Below are positions 1 through 9,738 of a stretch of DNA of 64,000 nucleotides, one piece after another. The DNA is taken from positions 62,001 to 126,000 of the forward strand of contig MU867062.1 of assembly GCA_033725935.1 (NCBI GenBank). The letters are read 5' to 3'. The stretch comes from Cladorrhinum sp. PSN259 (taxonomy: Eukaryota > Ascomycota > Sordariomycetes > Sordariales > Podosporaceae). The notes below the pieces were generated by a model. The model did no database searches. It had not been told where the DNA came from and was given only the letters and a program-made list of their open reading frames with translations. The translations under genes and the position numbers were made by a program. Positions within the stretch are counted from its first letter, which is position 1, and every line of letters starts with the position of its first letter.

Positions 1-508
1 GGCTGTGCGGAGCTGGCGTCGTCATATTCTTGGCGCTAGTTCGCTGAGTGCGCGCTGCCTGTGCCTCTCGACCTCCAAGCTCTCGGCCCACCTGCCCAGT
101 CGACAGAAACGAAGAAAAGCAACCTCCTCTAAGACTCAGTACACCGAATGCGCATTTTTCCAATCCCCCCCCCCCACCCCCCCCCAAAAAAAAAAGCACT
201 CTTGGATTCATCTTATCCGTTGTTTACACAACTCTCCAGGTTCAGGTGCTCATCCGGATGCACAAGAGTTCCTTGGTCGGCCTTCATCAACCCCTCGATT
301 CCCTGCCCCGCAAAACCAATACTATCCTGGGAACTCAAGGACTTCCCAGCACTGAAAGTGATCCAAAGTGAGCTGGCACTGTGGCATCATTGCTGTGATC
401 CCATCTCAAGCTATTGCGCAAGGCTACATCGGTGTTGCGCTTGCGAATCCCTTGCCACAGTCACCTGCGTCGGATTTCCCTTGTTGAAGGGCACGCTCGT
501 CTGGAACC
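1..508. other. Upstream region of SNX41
   Basis: No gene is supported here. The short open frames in this stretch overlap in several frames and resemble no family I know. The region is probably the promoter and 5' UTR of the sorting nexin that starts at 509. It contains a strong homopolymer tract (C11-A-C9-A10, 165-195). Confidence 0.6.
165..195. repeat. Poly-C/poly-A homopolymer tract
   Basis: Eleven C, one A, nine C, then ten A in a row, about 315 bp upstream of the SNX41 start codon. This is a low-complexity tract and its length is prone to polymerase slippage and sequencing error. Confidence 0.95.
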
Positions 509-2609
509 ATGTGGAACGACGACGAGGACAACAATCCCTATGGGGGAAGCTTTGAGCGCCGCGACTCCTTTACGTCGTCGGTCAACCCCTCCTCGCCCGT
601 AAACAACCGAGACTGTAAGTGAACTTGCTTCACGTGTCACAAACCCATTGTCATGCAATCATGATGATGCCCTTCATGACCTTCTGTGATGTTACTCTGG
701 AGGAGATTGAGGATGACGACAATGGTACTGATGCCAGCTGGGAGATAGTAGACCGCTACGATGCTCCGCATACGCCATCCTCTACTTCCGATGAGGTTCA
801 TCACCATCCTCCACTCGAGTCTTCCAATGCCGATACCGAAGAGGAAGACGATGCCCGTGACCGAGGCGAGCTTGTTCCCCGACGAAAGCCAGGCGGTTAC
901 GATAGTCGAATTGAGCAAATGCTATACGAGCACCCTGAGATGCCCATTCTAATTATGGAAGCTGGAAAGAGCTTGGAAAGTGGCAGGTACATCGTTTATA
1001 CAATCAAGACCGGGGAGCTCATAGTTCGCCGACGGTATTCCGAGTTTGCATCACTAAGAGAGGCTCTGACGAGACTACACCCTACGCTCATTATTCCCCC
1101 AATCCCAGAGAAGCACACCATGGCCGATTATGCTGCCAACCCTACCAGTGCGAAACAAGATCAGCAAATAATCGACCTACGGAAGCGCATGTTGGCTGTC
1201 TTCCTCAACCGTTGTCGACGCATGGAGCAGGTCCGCACAGATGGAGTTTGGTGGAGGTTCCTCGACCCTAATTCAAGCTGGGTAAGTGTCACGAAAAAAA
1301 GATACTGTATAACTTCATGTCGCTAACGCCGTGCAGAACGAGGTTCTCAACTCACACCCAATCTCGTCCATTCCCAAATCAATTATGAAAGCACCACCCC
1401 TCGACCCAGCGAACCCAACGCCGGGACACAACTTTCTTCCTGTGCCAAGTAGCTCTGCCAAGCTTAGGGGGGCACCTCCTCCAACACCAACTTCTGAGAG
1501 TGCGGCTGGTACGCCGTTTCCTCGATTCCCACCCGACTCTAGCAATCTGAGCGAACAAGAGCTCGACCCCTATTTCACAGCCTTTGAGGCATCAGCAAGG
1601 GAGCTAGAAACACTTCTGATGGGCCCTATGGAAAAGGTCAATAGACGAACGCTTGCCCACCTCTCTGCGTTAGCGTTGGACCTTCAGGAGCTGGGCGGCA
1701 GATATAATGCTTTTGCTTTGTCGGACCCCAATTCTCCCCTCGAGTTATCGATCGAAAGAATAGGACAGGCGGCCGACTCGTCATACATTGCTACAGAGGA
1801 ATTATCTAGCTCTCTTGGAGCAAGTTTTGCGGAGCCGATGAGAGAGAATGCACAGTTCGCCGGGGTCATTCGCAACGTACTTCGATATAGACTACTCAAG
1901 CGAGTTCAGCAGGATATGACGACTGAGAAGCTCGCTAAAGAGAGGGCAGAGCTGGAGAAGCTGGAGAAGGAGGAGGCGGAGGTCAGCAGGCTGGAGCAGC
2001 TCATGAGCGGCAGCCAACAAATCGCTCCCCCTGCGGCTCGAAGTCAACAGCATAGGAGGGACGGCAGCAATAGCAACGAAACAGACACGGCGTCCATTGA
2101 TTCTGATTTTCCACCGACGCATGGTGATTTCTCCTCGGCACCTTCTGCTAATGTTGGACATCCACCGCCCGTGCAAAGCCCTCAGAGCAGCCATAAGAAG
2201 GCTCCAAGCACCAGCACGGGGATTTCTATCGCAAGCAAGATTTTTGGGCCGATTCGGCATGCTTATCAAGGCGCAGTGGACGATAACCCACAACAGAGAA
2301 GGAGGGATACTATTGGAAAGACAAGAGATCTCATCGTACAGCTGGAGCAGGCCGAGGTCGCTGCAAAGCAGGATGTTAGGGATGCGAGCGCCAGTATTCT
2401 GACGGATTTGAAGAGGTTTCAGAAGGAGAAGGAGGATGATCTGAGGAGGTATATGGTAAGTTTGCGAAGTCCGGTGGTGGTATGGAGAATTAAGACTGAC
2501 GAAGAGATAATAGCTCGCCTACGCAAAGAGTCAAATTGAGTGGGCGAGAAAGAACAAGGAGACTTGGGAGGAGGCCAAGGTGGAAGTTGAGAAGATTGAT
2601 GAGTCCTAA
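509..2609 (+). CDS. SNX41: Sorting nexin Snx41/Atg20-like (PX domain)
   Basis: This is a phosphoinositide-binding sorting nexin acting in endosome-to-Golgi retrieval and, in the Snx41/Atg20 family, selective autophagy. The model has four exons: 509-614, 752-1281, 1337-2455 and 2514-2609 (616 aa). The N-terminus is acidic and Ser/Pro-rich. A PX domain follows (roughly residues 85-220) with the basic RRRYSEF motif and a PIPEKH motif that fit PtdIns3P binding. The C-terminal half holds a Glu/Lys-rich coiled coil (LEKLEKEEAEVSRLEQL) and further helices consistent with a BAR-like region. Exons 2-4 join cleanly. The first acceptor is the weak point: TAG at 749-751 keeps frame, and another TAG at 746-748 would also do so. 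The gene converges on the Trp-tRNA synthetase gene downstream. Family assignment is confident; the first intron is less so. Confidence 0.88.
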
Positions 2610-3130
2610 ATGGGCAAAGGGCTGTTATAGGGGTAAGGGAATAGGTTGCTTTTTTGGGTTGTAAAATCATCTTTTTCTTGGTGGGGCAAAAGGGGGCGTA
2701 ATGGAGGGGGAGTTTTTTTTTGGTTTTTTTTTGGTTTTTTTTTTTGAAGGATGGCTTGATGATAGGACACGCAACGCAACGCCCCGCACGCATGTGTTAT
2801 GCCCACTTTTGAATGTATTGTATGACCTGTTTGGTCGATCGGATTGAGGAGAAGTGGAAGGGGGTGACCGGGGAAGTGGTTATTATTGTTTTATTCATAG
2901 AAGGAGAGACAGTTGCTAGTGGTTGCAAAGAGAGGAAAGCTATCGCTAGCCAGAAATTATTTTGATGGGGTGGAAAGACTTAGTTGGTCTTTTATGTCTT
3001 GTCCTGGCTGTAATTGTGAACTTCTGGTTATAAGTCAAATATCAAGTTTTATACACTTTATATATATACGTCCCCCTCTTTCTCTACACAATTCACTATC
3101 CTACACTTTTTCTATCCTCCCTTTCTTGTA
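2610..3130. other. Convergent 3' intergenic region
   Basis: This is the space between the 3' ends of SNX41 (+) and the Trp-tRNA synthetase (-). It is T-rich with no convincing gene and should hold both 3' UTRs. It includes a (T9-10 GG) triplicate at 2713-2744. Confidence 0.7.
2713..2744. repeat. Tandem T9GG repeat
   Basis: Runs of 9, 9 and 10 T separated by GG give three copies of an 11-bp unit about 105 bp after the SNX41 stop codon. It is probably a slippage-derived tract in the 3' UTR. Confidence 0.9.
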
Positions 3131-4378
3131 TCAGATACCCAACCCAACAGCATCCCTAACAGCCTTCATGGTCTCCTCGGCGCTCTCCCTAGCCTTTTCG
3201 CCCCCCTCTTCAGCAATCTCATCCAACCTCCTTCCCTGCTCGCCATCCAACAGTTCCAAGTACTTTTCTCTGACACCTTCCAATCCCTTGATAACAGCCC
3301 TCGCCGTGCGTTCTTTTAGGTCTTTATAATTTACTTTCTCATCCTTCATTTCTCTGGCTAGTTCCTCTGCTGTCTTCTTTCCAGAAGACCCGGATGAAGA
3401 AGCAAAAGCAGCCAGGATTTCCAACAGGTTGGCGACGCCCGGCCTCGCGGTCTTATCGTACGCTATCCCCTCGTCCTGCAGATTATCAGTCTTTGCTCTT
3501 TTGAATTTTGTAAAGATGGTTTCGGCGTCGTCCGTTATCAGGATTCTTGAGAAGCTGTTGGGATCTGATTTTGACATCTTTTTGGTCGGGTCAGCCAGGG
3601 ACATGACTCTCGTTCCTCCTCCCGCGTCAGAGGTCATCGTTTCGGGCTGCACGAGGGCGGTCGTGTTGAAAGTCGAGTTGAAATTGGTTACGCACTCGCG
3701 CGCGAATTCCAGATGTTGGCGCTGATCTGCGCCCACGGGGACGTGGGTGGCGCGGTGGACTAGGATGTCGGCTGCTTGGAGGATTGGGTAGGAGAATAGA
3801 CCGTGTTTGAGTGTTGACGAGGCGGAGGAAATGGTGGCGTTGTCGGAAAGTGACAGTTTGGACTTCCACTGTGTCATTCGGGAGAGGTAGCCTGTTGATG
3901 CGGTGCAGGAGAGGATCCATTGGAGTTCCGAGTGCGCGGGGACGGAGGACTGGTAGAATATGGTTGCAAGGGATGGGTCGAGGCCTATGGCTAGTAAGGC
4001 GGCTAGCATCTCACGTTTTTGCTGTCGGAGGATTGCGGATGGTTTCGGGATCGTGATGGCGTGTAGGTCTACGATGGAGAAGATGAGCTTTGTTGACGAC
4101 TGGGAGGTTGACGAGGAAGAGGCAGCGTCGTCTTGCATGCGTTTCCATTGCTGTAGGGCGCCGAGGTAGTTGCCTAGGTGTGGGACACCTGTTGGTTGGA
4201 TGCCGGAGAAAATGATTCTGGGTTGGGATGTAGTGCTAGTGGTGGTGGTGGTGGTGGTGGTGGTGGTGGCTGACCGTGATGATGCGAATGAGCGATGTTG
4301 ATGAGTGGCAGGTGTGATTCTCTTGGCGTTGCTCATCAATTGCCGTACATGACGGCCGGCTCTGTTGGTAGAGCTCAT
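3131..4378 (-). CDS. MSW1: Mitochondrial tryptophanyl-tRNA synthetase
   Basis: This class I aminoacyl-tRNA synthetase charges tRNA-Trp. It is an intronless gene of 415 aa. The N-terminal ~50 residues are rich in Arg, Ser and Thr and lack acidic residues, as expected of a mitochondrial presequence. They include a polythreonine run encoded by an ACC repeat. The catalytic core starts with FSGIQPTGVPHLGNYLG, in which PHLGN is the HIGH-type signature (residues 65-69). It continues with SIVDLHAIT, the VPVGADQRQHLE motif and the KMSKS loop (266-270). The compact length and bacterial-type motifs fit the mitochondrial enzyme rather than the cytosolic one. The ATG at 4378 is the first in-frame start and gives a complete presequence. 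Confidence 0.95.
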   Translation of the reverse strand: MSSTNRAGRHVRQLMSNAKRITPATHQHRSFASSRSATTTTTTTTTTSTTSQPRIIFSGIQPTGVPHLGNYLGALQQWKRMQDDAASSSSTSQSSTKLIFSIVDLHAITIPKPSAILRQQKREMLAALLAIGLDPSLATIFYQSSVPAHSELQWILSCTASTGYLSRMTQWKSKLSLSDNATISSASSTLKHGLFSYPILQAADILVHRATHVPVGADQRQHLEFARECVTNFNSTFNTTALVQPETMTSDAGGGTRVMSLADPTKKMSKSDPNSFSRILITDDAETIFTKFKRAKTDNLQDEGIAYDKTARPGVANLLEILAAFASSSGSSGKKTAEELAREMKDEKVNYKDLKERTARAVIKGLEGVREKYLELLDGEQGRRLDEIAEEGGEKARESAEETMKAVRDAVGLGI

Positions 4379-4782
4379 TTTGGTGAGGTTTTAACTCAAA
4401 GTTGCAGCAATTTGCAATGTTCCGTGTCCCGGAATGGTGGCCGCTGTTGCCCGTGGTGTTGTGGGGAGTTCGGGGACGGGTGAGGTTGAGAAAATCGGAG
4501 ATGAAGATGAGATCCCGGCAGACTCCGGCCGCACATCCGGCCGCGGTCGACTCCCAAATAGCTGTATTACAAGTAATACATATTTTGACTCGAAATCAAA
4601 TACATCACCAGCTCCGGATCAGTCTCAAATCATGTTTTGTCATGAAGCATCTTCTCAACATTCACGAGATCCATGTTATGCTTTGATATTTATACAATAC
4701 AACAACAGACATACATCCACCTCCATCCCACCCTGCTCTATCCATACAAATCACCCCTTTCGTGGTATCCCTCGCTTCTAAA
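4379..4782. other. Intergenic: MSW1 promoter and RSM10 3' flank
   Basis: No gene is seen. The MSW1-proximal half is GC-rich and carries two direct copies of TCCGGCCGC (4524-4532 and 4536-4544). The other half is AT-rich and should hold the RSM10 3' UTR. Confidence 0.6.
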
Positions 4783-5848
4783 TTACCTGCCACCCGAAAT
4801 CTTTCTTCTCTCGTTCGCCATAAACTCCTGCATATCCTCAATCTTCATCGTCTTGGAGTGACCCATGTGCTGCCACTTATCCTCGAGCAGCTTCTTAGTC
4901 TCCTCGATATTCTTCTCCATCTCCTGGGCGAAATCGATCTTGCTAAACTCCCAAACATTCGCCTTCATACCAATTCCATAATACGCATGCTTCTGGAGGA
5001 AAGCCAACCACACCTGCACGGCCTCTGGATGTCCGTCCTTGATCTGGATCAACCTCCTGAGCGTAATTCTCTCAAAATTTTCCTGCGACTTCTTGAAAAT
5101 GAACGTGGACTTGGGAACAGTCCACCTCTCAATTTGCCGGGGCAGAGGGATGGGGCCAAAAGCTGGAAGGCCAAGGTAGTATGCCGCTCTCAGGGCGAAG
5201 TCGCAGAAGAACTCGAGGTTGCGGACGGAGTAGGAACGGAGCTGGAGATCACAGGTAGGCTGGCCGTAGGGAGCCTCGCGGCGGAGAGGTTGTAGATACA
5301 AAGCTTCGAGAGAGCGAGGCATGCGCGAGATCTTGGATTCCGGCTCGGCGGAGAGCTCCTCGAGTTTGTTTATGATTGGGTCCTTGGTGCTGGCACCCTT
5401 GCTGTTGGGCTTCGAGTCGGCCTTGGTAGAGGGCTTAAAATCGGCTTTGGGACTGGAGCACGATATGCGTTAGTATTCATGGGGTTGCCATCGTTTGGTT
5501 TTAGCACTCGGGGGATGAGGGTAATGAGGGGTTGCAAACCTCGACTCCTTGGGAGCAGCCTTAGGAGCAGCATCCGCGGGCTCGGCCGGTCTGATAGCGA
5601 GTACTGGTTAGTAACCCATACGGATCCAACCCAAATTACCATCTACCTAGCAAGACTCACGTCGTCGTGGCATTGGTGCGAAACTGTGTCGAGGCACGGG
5701 GGACGGCAACCTGCGATGGTCGGAGGGGCTATGATTTCCCGGCAAGGTCAGTCACATACCGGCCGCGCTTCTTGAGCCCAGATCAATCTCGTACCAATTG
5801 CCCCTGCAAAAATGGCCGTAGTGGCCTTAATAACCGTGGCGGATTCAT
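4783..5848 (-). CDS. RSM10: Mitochondrial small-subunit ribosomal protein uS10m
   Basis: This is a component of the mitochondrial ribosome small subunit. Four exons read 5848-5795, 5710-5661, 5590-5540 and 5452-4783, giving 274 aa. Exon 1 (18 codons) encodes MNPPRLLRPLRPFLQGQL, an arginine-rich, acid-free presequence typical of mitochondrial import. Exons 2-3 encode an Ala/Pro/Lys-rich linker. Exon 4 carries the S10 fold, with CDLQLRSYSVRNLEFFCDFA, the PLPRQIERWTVPKS motif and FIFKKSQENFERITLRRLIQI. The C-terminal ~65 residues are a charged helical extension usual in fungal Rsm10. Two donors are non-canonical in their outer positions (GTACGA and GTTTGC), but all phases match. The S10 domain is certain; the small upstream exons are inferred from splice sites and reading frame. 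Confidence 0.9.
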
Positions 5849-6442
5849 CTCTGTGTGACCCTCGACAGACGCCGTTTAGGTGTTCGAGTGCGATTCAACA
5901 TCCAAATGCGTGGTTCCGCCGAGTTTTTGGCGCGCGAAATGGCCAGGGTTCATATCGATAAGAGCAACACCCGCCAAAACTCGGGGAGCTCAAGCTCTCA
6001 ACTTCAAAGCTCAGACGCAGGCACAATCACTCAAAAGCAGCAGCAGGTAACCATGTATTTATCGGCCCAACGTTTATTTCATTGAAGCATCTCAGGCAAG
6101 ATGTTGCGTATAAGCCTAGACTAGACAACCGGCATGTATCTGGGGAATCCTTCCCTCCATGGCAAGACTATTGGGACAATTTTCCAGTGCACTTACAAAC
6201 CTCGCCAGACACACAATCAACCTTCGTCATGCGGGACTTGCTCCTGAACCTGCTGACGTTATCGGCCAACAAGACCTCCGAGGGCAGTTACTCAATGTCG
6301 GCGTCTGTCAAAGCTGCATATTTGTTTGCCAGTCATGGAACTGATGAAGATTTCATTGGGCGCAAAAAAGAGCTTCGAGGGAAAACGTAAAGGGTTTGCT
6401 GTGCGCTGGTGGAGCGAAGTCGAGTCGGAAAGGTGTGGGCCG

Positions 6443-6468
6443 GCAAGATGGTCCCGCAAGATGGTCCC
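6443..6468. repeat. 13-bp tandem duplication
   Basis: GCAAGATGGTCCC occurs twice head to tail (6443-6455 and 6456-6468) within the RSM10/HAP5 intergenic region. It looks like a simple local duplication. Confidence 0.9.
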
Positions 6469-6961
6469 GCACCCATTTACGGCTCGGCAGAAGGAGAAAC
6501 ATTCCCCCACATCCCACCCATTCAATTCGTCGATTCCGTCATAGGGCAAGAAGTGAGGCTGATGAGATGCCAGCTGGCAAGCATGTTGGGCACTGGGCAG
6601 CCCGCCCGGGTTTGTCATGTTGAAAAGGCAGCCAATCGAGTGCGTGGATGGGCCGAAATGGATTGAAAGAGGGAAAGCCTGCACCTGCGCCACACCCAGC
6701 TGTCTGTTCTTTCCTGGCTGGGGTCCCTCAACACGTCCGGTCACTGATGCCCAACCTGGACTTGCTTGCTGCGTCCTGACCGCTTGCACAAATCATCATC
6801 ATTCCTCGTCTCATCTCGTCGGGTTGAAAAAAGGCACCACTTCGTGGGTTTCCAGTTTGTTTAAGCTAAAAAGGTGAGCTCCAAGTTCTTTTATTTAAAA
6901 TAAGGTTTCCTATTGTTTGGTTCGAGTTTCTTCCCCCAGGTGGCCGCCCATTTTAATCTCA

Positions 6962-7076
6962 CCAATCATCTCATACGGTGGTCCTGGACCGTTCGTTCAC
7001 CACTCCACTCATTCGCTCGCCTTTTTGAGGGACCCTTTTTATCACACGCGCTTGTCCAATCAATCCGCGCCAATCA
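6962..7076 (+). promoter_or_regulatory. CCAAT-box cluster upstream of HAP5
   Basis: CCAATCA elements occur at 6962-6968, 7056-7062 and 7070-7076. A further CCAAT lies at 6632-6636 and an inverted copy (ATTGG) at 6355-6359. CCAAT is the target of the very complex whose subunit is encoded at 7363, so autoregulation is possible. Direct evidence is limited to the motif itself. Confidence 0.5.
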
Positions 7077-7362
7077 AGTTGAGCATTTCCAAGGAACTGC
7101 GGTTGCGACCGTATAATTCGAGTCGCAAAGTAAACAAATCGGGGATCAGGAGAGAGAACCATTGTGTAAATTGACTGAGGTTTTGCAACCGCATACTGAG
7201 ACCGCAGTGAAATAACAGCCCTCAGATTTACCCCGCGCCGACATCGCGCAGCTCTTTTTACTCAACGCGACAACCAGAAAAATTATACAGAAAACAGTCA
7301 CCAGGGAACCGAGTGATATCATAGGCTCCTTAGTAAATAAATCCCACCACCCAACCACCACA

Positions 7363-8298
7363 ATGGATCCGCAAAACCCATCCTCGGCGCCTCACAGCCA
7401 GCCACCTCGGGCACAACAGCAACAGCAGCCGCAGCCGCCGCAGCAGCAGCAACAACAGCAGCAGCAACCCCCGCAACAGCAGCAGCAGCAACCCCCGCAA
7501 CAACCACAACAGCCTGTCTACGACATCTCCCATGGCGGGCATTATGGCGCCAGCGTTGCTCTCTCCCAACAAGGCTTCGCGCCGTCTGAGCTGTACACAG
7601 GCACCTGGGCCAACGTGCACCAGGGATTGTCAGGGCAGTACAAGGACATCCTCACAGCTTACTGGCAACAAACCATCAACCACCTCGAGGGTGACACGCA
7701 CGACTACAAGATGCACCAGCTTCCTCTCGCCAGAATCAAGAAAGTCATGAAGGCCGATCCTGAAGTGAAGATGATTTCCGCTGAAGCGCCAATCCTTTTC
7801 GCCAAGGGCTGCGATATCTTCATCACTGAACTCACAATGCGTGCTTGGATTCACGCCGAGGAGAACAAGCGTCGCACTCTCCAGCGGTCAGATATTGCTT
7901 CTGCCCTCGCCAAATCAGACATGTTTGACTTTTTGATCGATATTGTTCCTCGCGAGGAGGCATCGTCCCACGCGAAACGTACTGCCGGTGGCTCTTCTGC
8001 TGCTGCAGGGGGGGCTGGACAGGCTGCTGGTGCCCCAGTATCTGCGGGAGGACAGCACCAGATGGCACCGGCCGATTATGGTGGCATGGGAGTTGCTCCT
8101 GAGGGTGATTACCGGAATCCGGCTACAATGTACCCGGGGCAGGTGCAACCTGGTGCGGCAGGGTATGGGCAGCCGCAGGCTCCAATGTATGGGGTCGATG
8201 ACATGTATGCATATGGAACTATGCCGCCCCAGCAGGTATGACTTCCCTCTTATTCTTTGAGTCTCTCGGTTGCTAACATATTTCTACAGAGTGCTTAG
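7363..8298 (+). CDS. HAP5: CCAAT-binding complex subunit HapE/Hap5 (NF-YC)
   Basis: This is the NF-YC-type histone-fold subunit of the CCAAT-binding complex, which pairs with the Hap3 subunit and recruits Hap2 to DNA in the nucleus. Exon 1 is 7363-8235 and exon 2 is 8290-8298, giving 293 aa ending QQSA. The N-terminus has a long polyglutamine/proline tract (residues ~19-50, CAG/CAA codons). The conserved core begins near residue 95 ([18 protein letters not shown]). The histone fold covers about 117-197 ([55 protein letters not shown]). The C-terminus is Gly/Ala/Tyr/Met-rich. The last coding exon is only two codons plus stop. A second acceptor 9 nt downstream (TAG at 8296-8298) keeps frame and would replace the stop with a 118-residue extension, and intron retention would end the protein at QQV. 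See findings. Confidence 0.95.
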
Positions 8299-9738
8299 GT
8301 GGCTCTCAAGCTAGAGGAAGATATTGAGGAGCCATATTGGAGGAGATTAGGCAATATACCGCTGGCGCCCGCCACCGGCGGTCATGTTGGTGACCAGTCT
8401 GTTCTTTCATCAGACTCGGAATGGTCGGGGTTAGAAGAATCAAGTCATCTTCGACTCGGGGAGCAGACTGCAGGCCATCGTGATTACACGAACGCCTACC
8501 ACCCTTACCAAGACGCAGAGCCAAGGAGAAAGCAAGAGGAGGATGGTGGGGAGGAGGGATATACGTCGCATAACCATTATCAAGTCGAGACATTCATTAA
8601 GAAAGAAGAAGATGCGAGCGGTGGTTATTGTTGGCACCTACCAGGAATGGGGTAAACGACGATTGATTCTGAGGATGAGTAAAATTATCTATTTGAAGGT
8701 TGGTGCTGGATATTCTAGTCTTGTTCTTTTCATTTTCTTTTCCTATATGTTGTCTCATGTTTTTGGCTTGGAGTTTCATCTGTCTTTCTTTTTTTCTTTT
8801 TTCACACTCGAATATGACACCCATTTTGTTTTTTGATGTTGAAAAAAAATTGTTATATTTCTGTTCGGTTCATGGCAGTGCGGTTTTTCTTTGTTGTGTA
8901 ATTGGGAAGCAAATAAGGCAGGCAGGCAAACAGGCATGGAGCGAAAAGCGATGGTGTTTTTTTGTTGGCTATTGCTACTATAAAATTGATGTCATCATTT
9001 TCCTTCGAGGCCATGGTCAATTAAATTAAACTGATGTAGTCAAAATGTCGGCAGAGCAATGTTTTTTCGCCATCGATGTAGTGAATCACTTTTGTGACAC
9101 CCCTTCTTGTCAAATGAAAACTGGACTGCTGTATGGCGTTGATATTGACACGGAATCTAGGAAGCCTCATCACCTTTCTCTCATCCGGTTCGTGTGACCA
9201 TCTATCTGTCTTGTGAAGATCCGTAGAATGGAATAAGCCAAGTGATGGCGCTATCTATTGAATCCGGTGTGGGGAAGTAGAATAATTAGCTGGTGATACA
9301 GCAACCACGGCGAAAATAGGGTTTAATAACAGTTGACTGCCTAGGGACCATAGAAACACACTCCTTGTTATCAGCAGTATTGGATATCATCAAACAGTAC
9401 CAAGCAGCTGAATGGGGACAAATTGCTTTTAAATGACGACAGTACATGACATCTGAATAGAAACTGCAGAATCATAAACCAAGACATATTTGCCCTTATC
9501 CATTCCATAGTTAATATTTTTTTTATGATTCGAGAGAGATAACGGGGTTTAAAAATGTGTACAGTGTGGGAGGCGGAATACCACCACCCGTATCGGCAAT
9601 TTCACAATCCTTTGATTTGATTTGGCATTAATTATTATTTTGACCCCTCCTCCCTATAAAAGGAGGTAGGTTGGGTATATAAAGACAGGGAAGGCTAAAC
9701 AAACAAAGCAATGAGAGAGATATTACCACATGACCAAA
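8299..9738. other. Convergent 3' region HAP5 / SEC15
   Basis: This is the 3' flank of HAP5 (+) and SEC15 (-). 8299-8655 is open in the HAP5 frame and becomes coding only if the distal splice acceptor is used. The rest is AT-rich with no gene. Two TATA-like boxes in + orientation lie near 9653-9660 and 9675-9683, just beyond the SEC15 stop. They may equally be AT-rich 3' UTR sequence of SEC15. Confidence 0.6.

Larger units (their letters stand above)
5849..7362. other. Divergent promoter region RSM10 / HAP5
   Basis: This 1.5-kb space separates divergent genes. No open frame in it resembles a protein family. It carries several CCAAT boxes (listed separately) and a 13-bp tandem duplication at 6443-6468. 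The part next to 7363 is probably the HAP5 5' UTR. Confidence 0.65.

Noticed and set aside
6872..6938. Possible 5' UTR intron of HAP5 (GTGAGC to CCCCCAG)
   Set aside because: No branch-site match was found near the acceptor, and the CCAAT boxes downstream suggest this DNA is still promoter.
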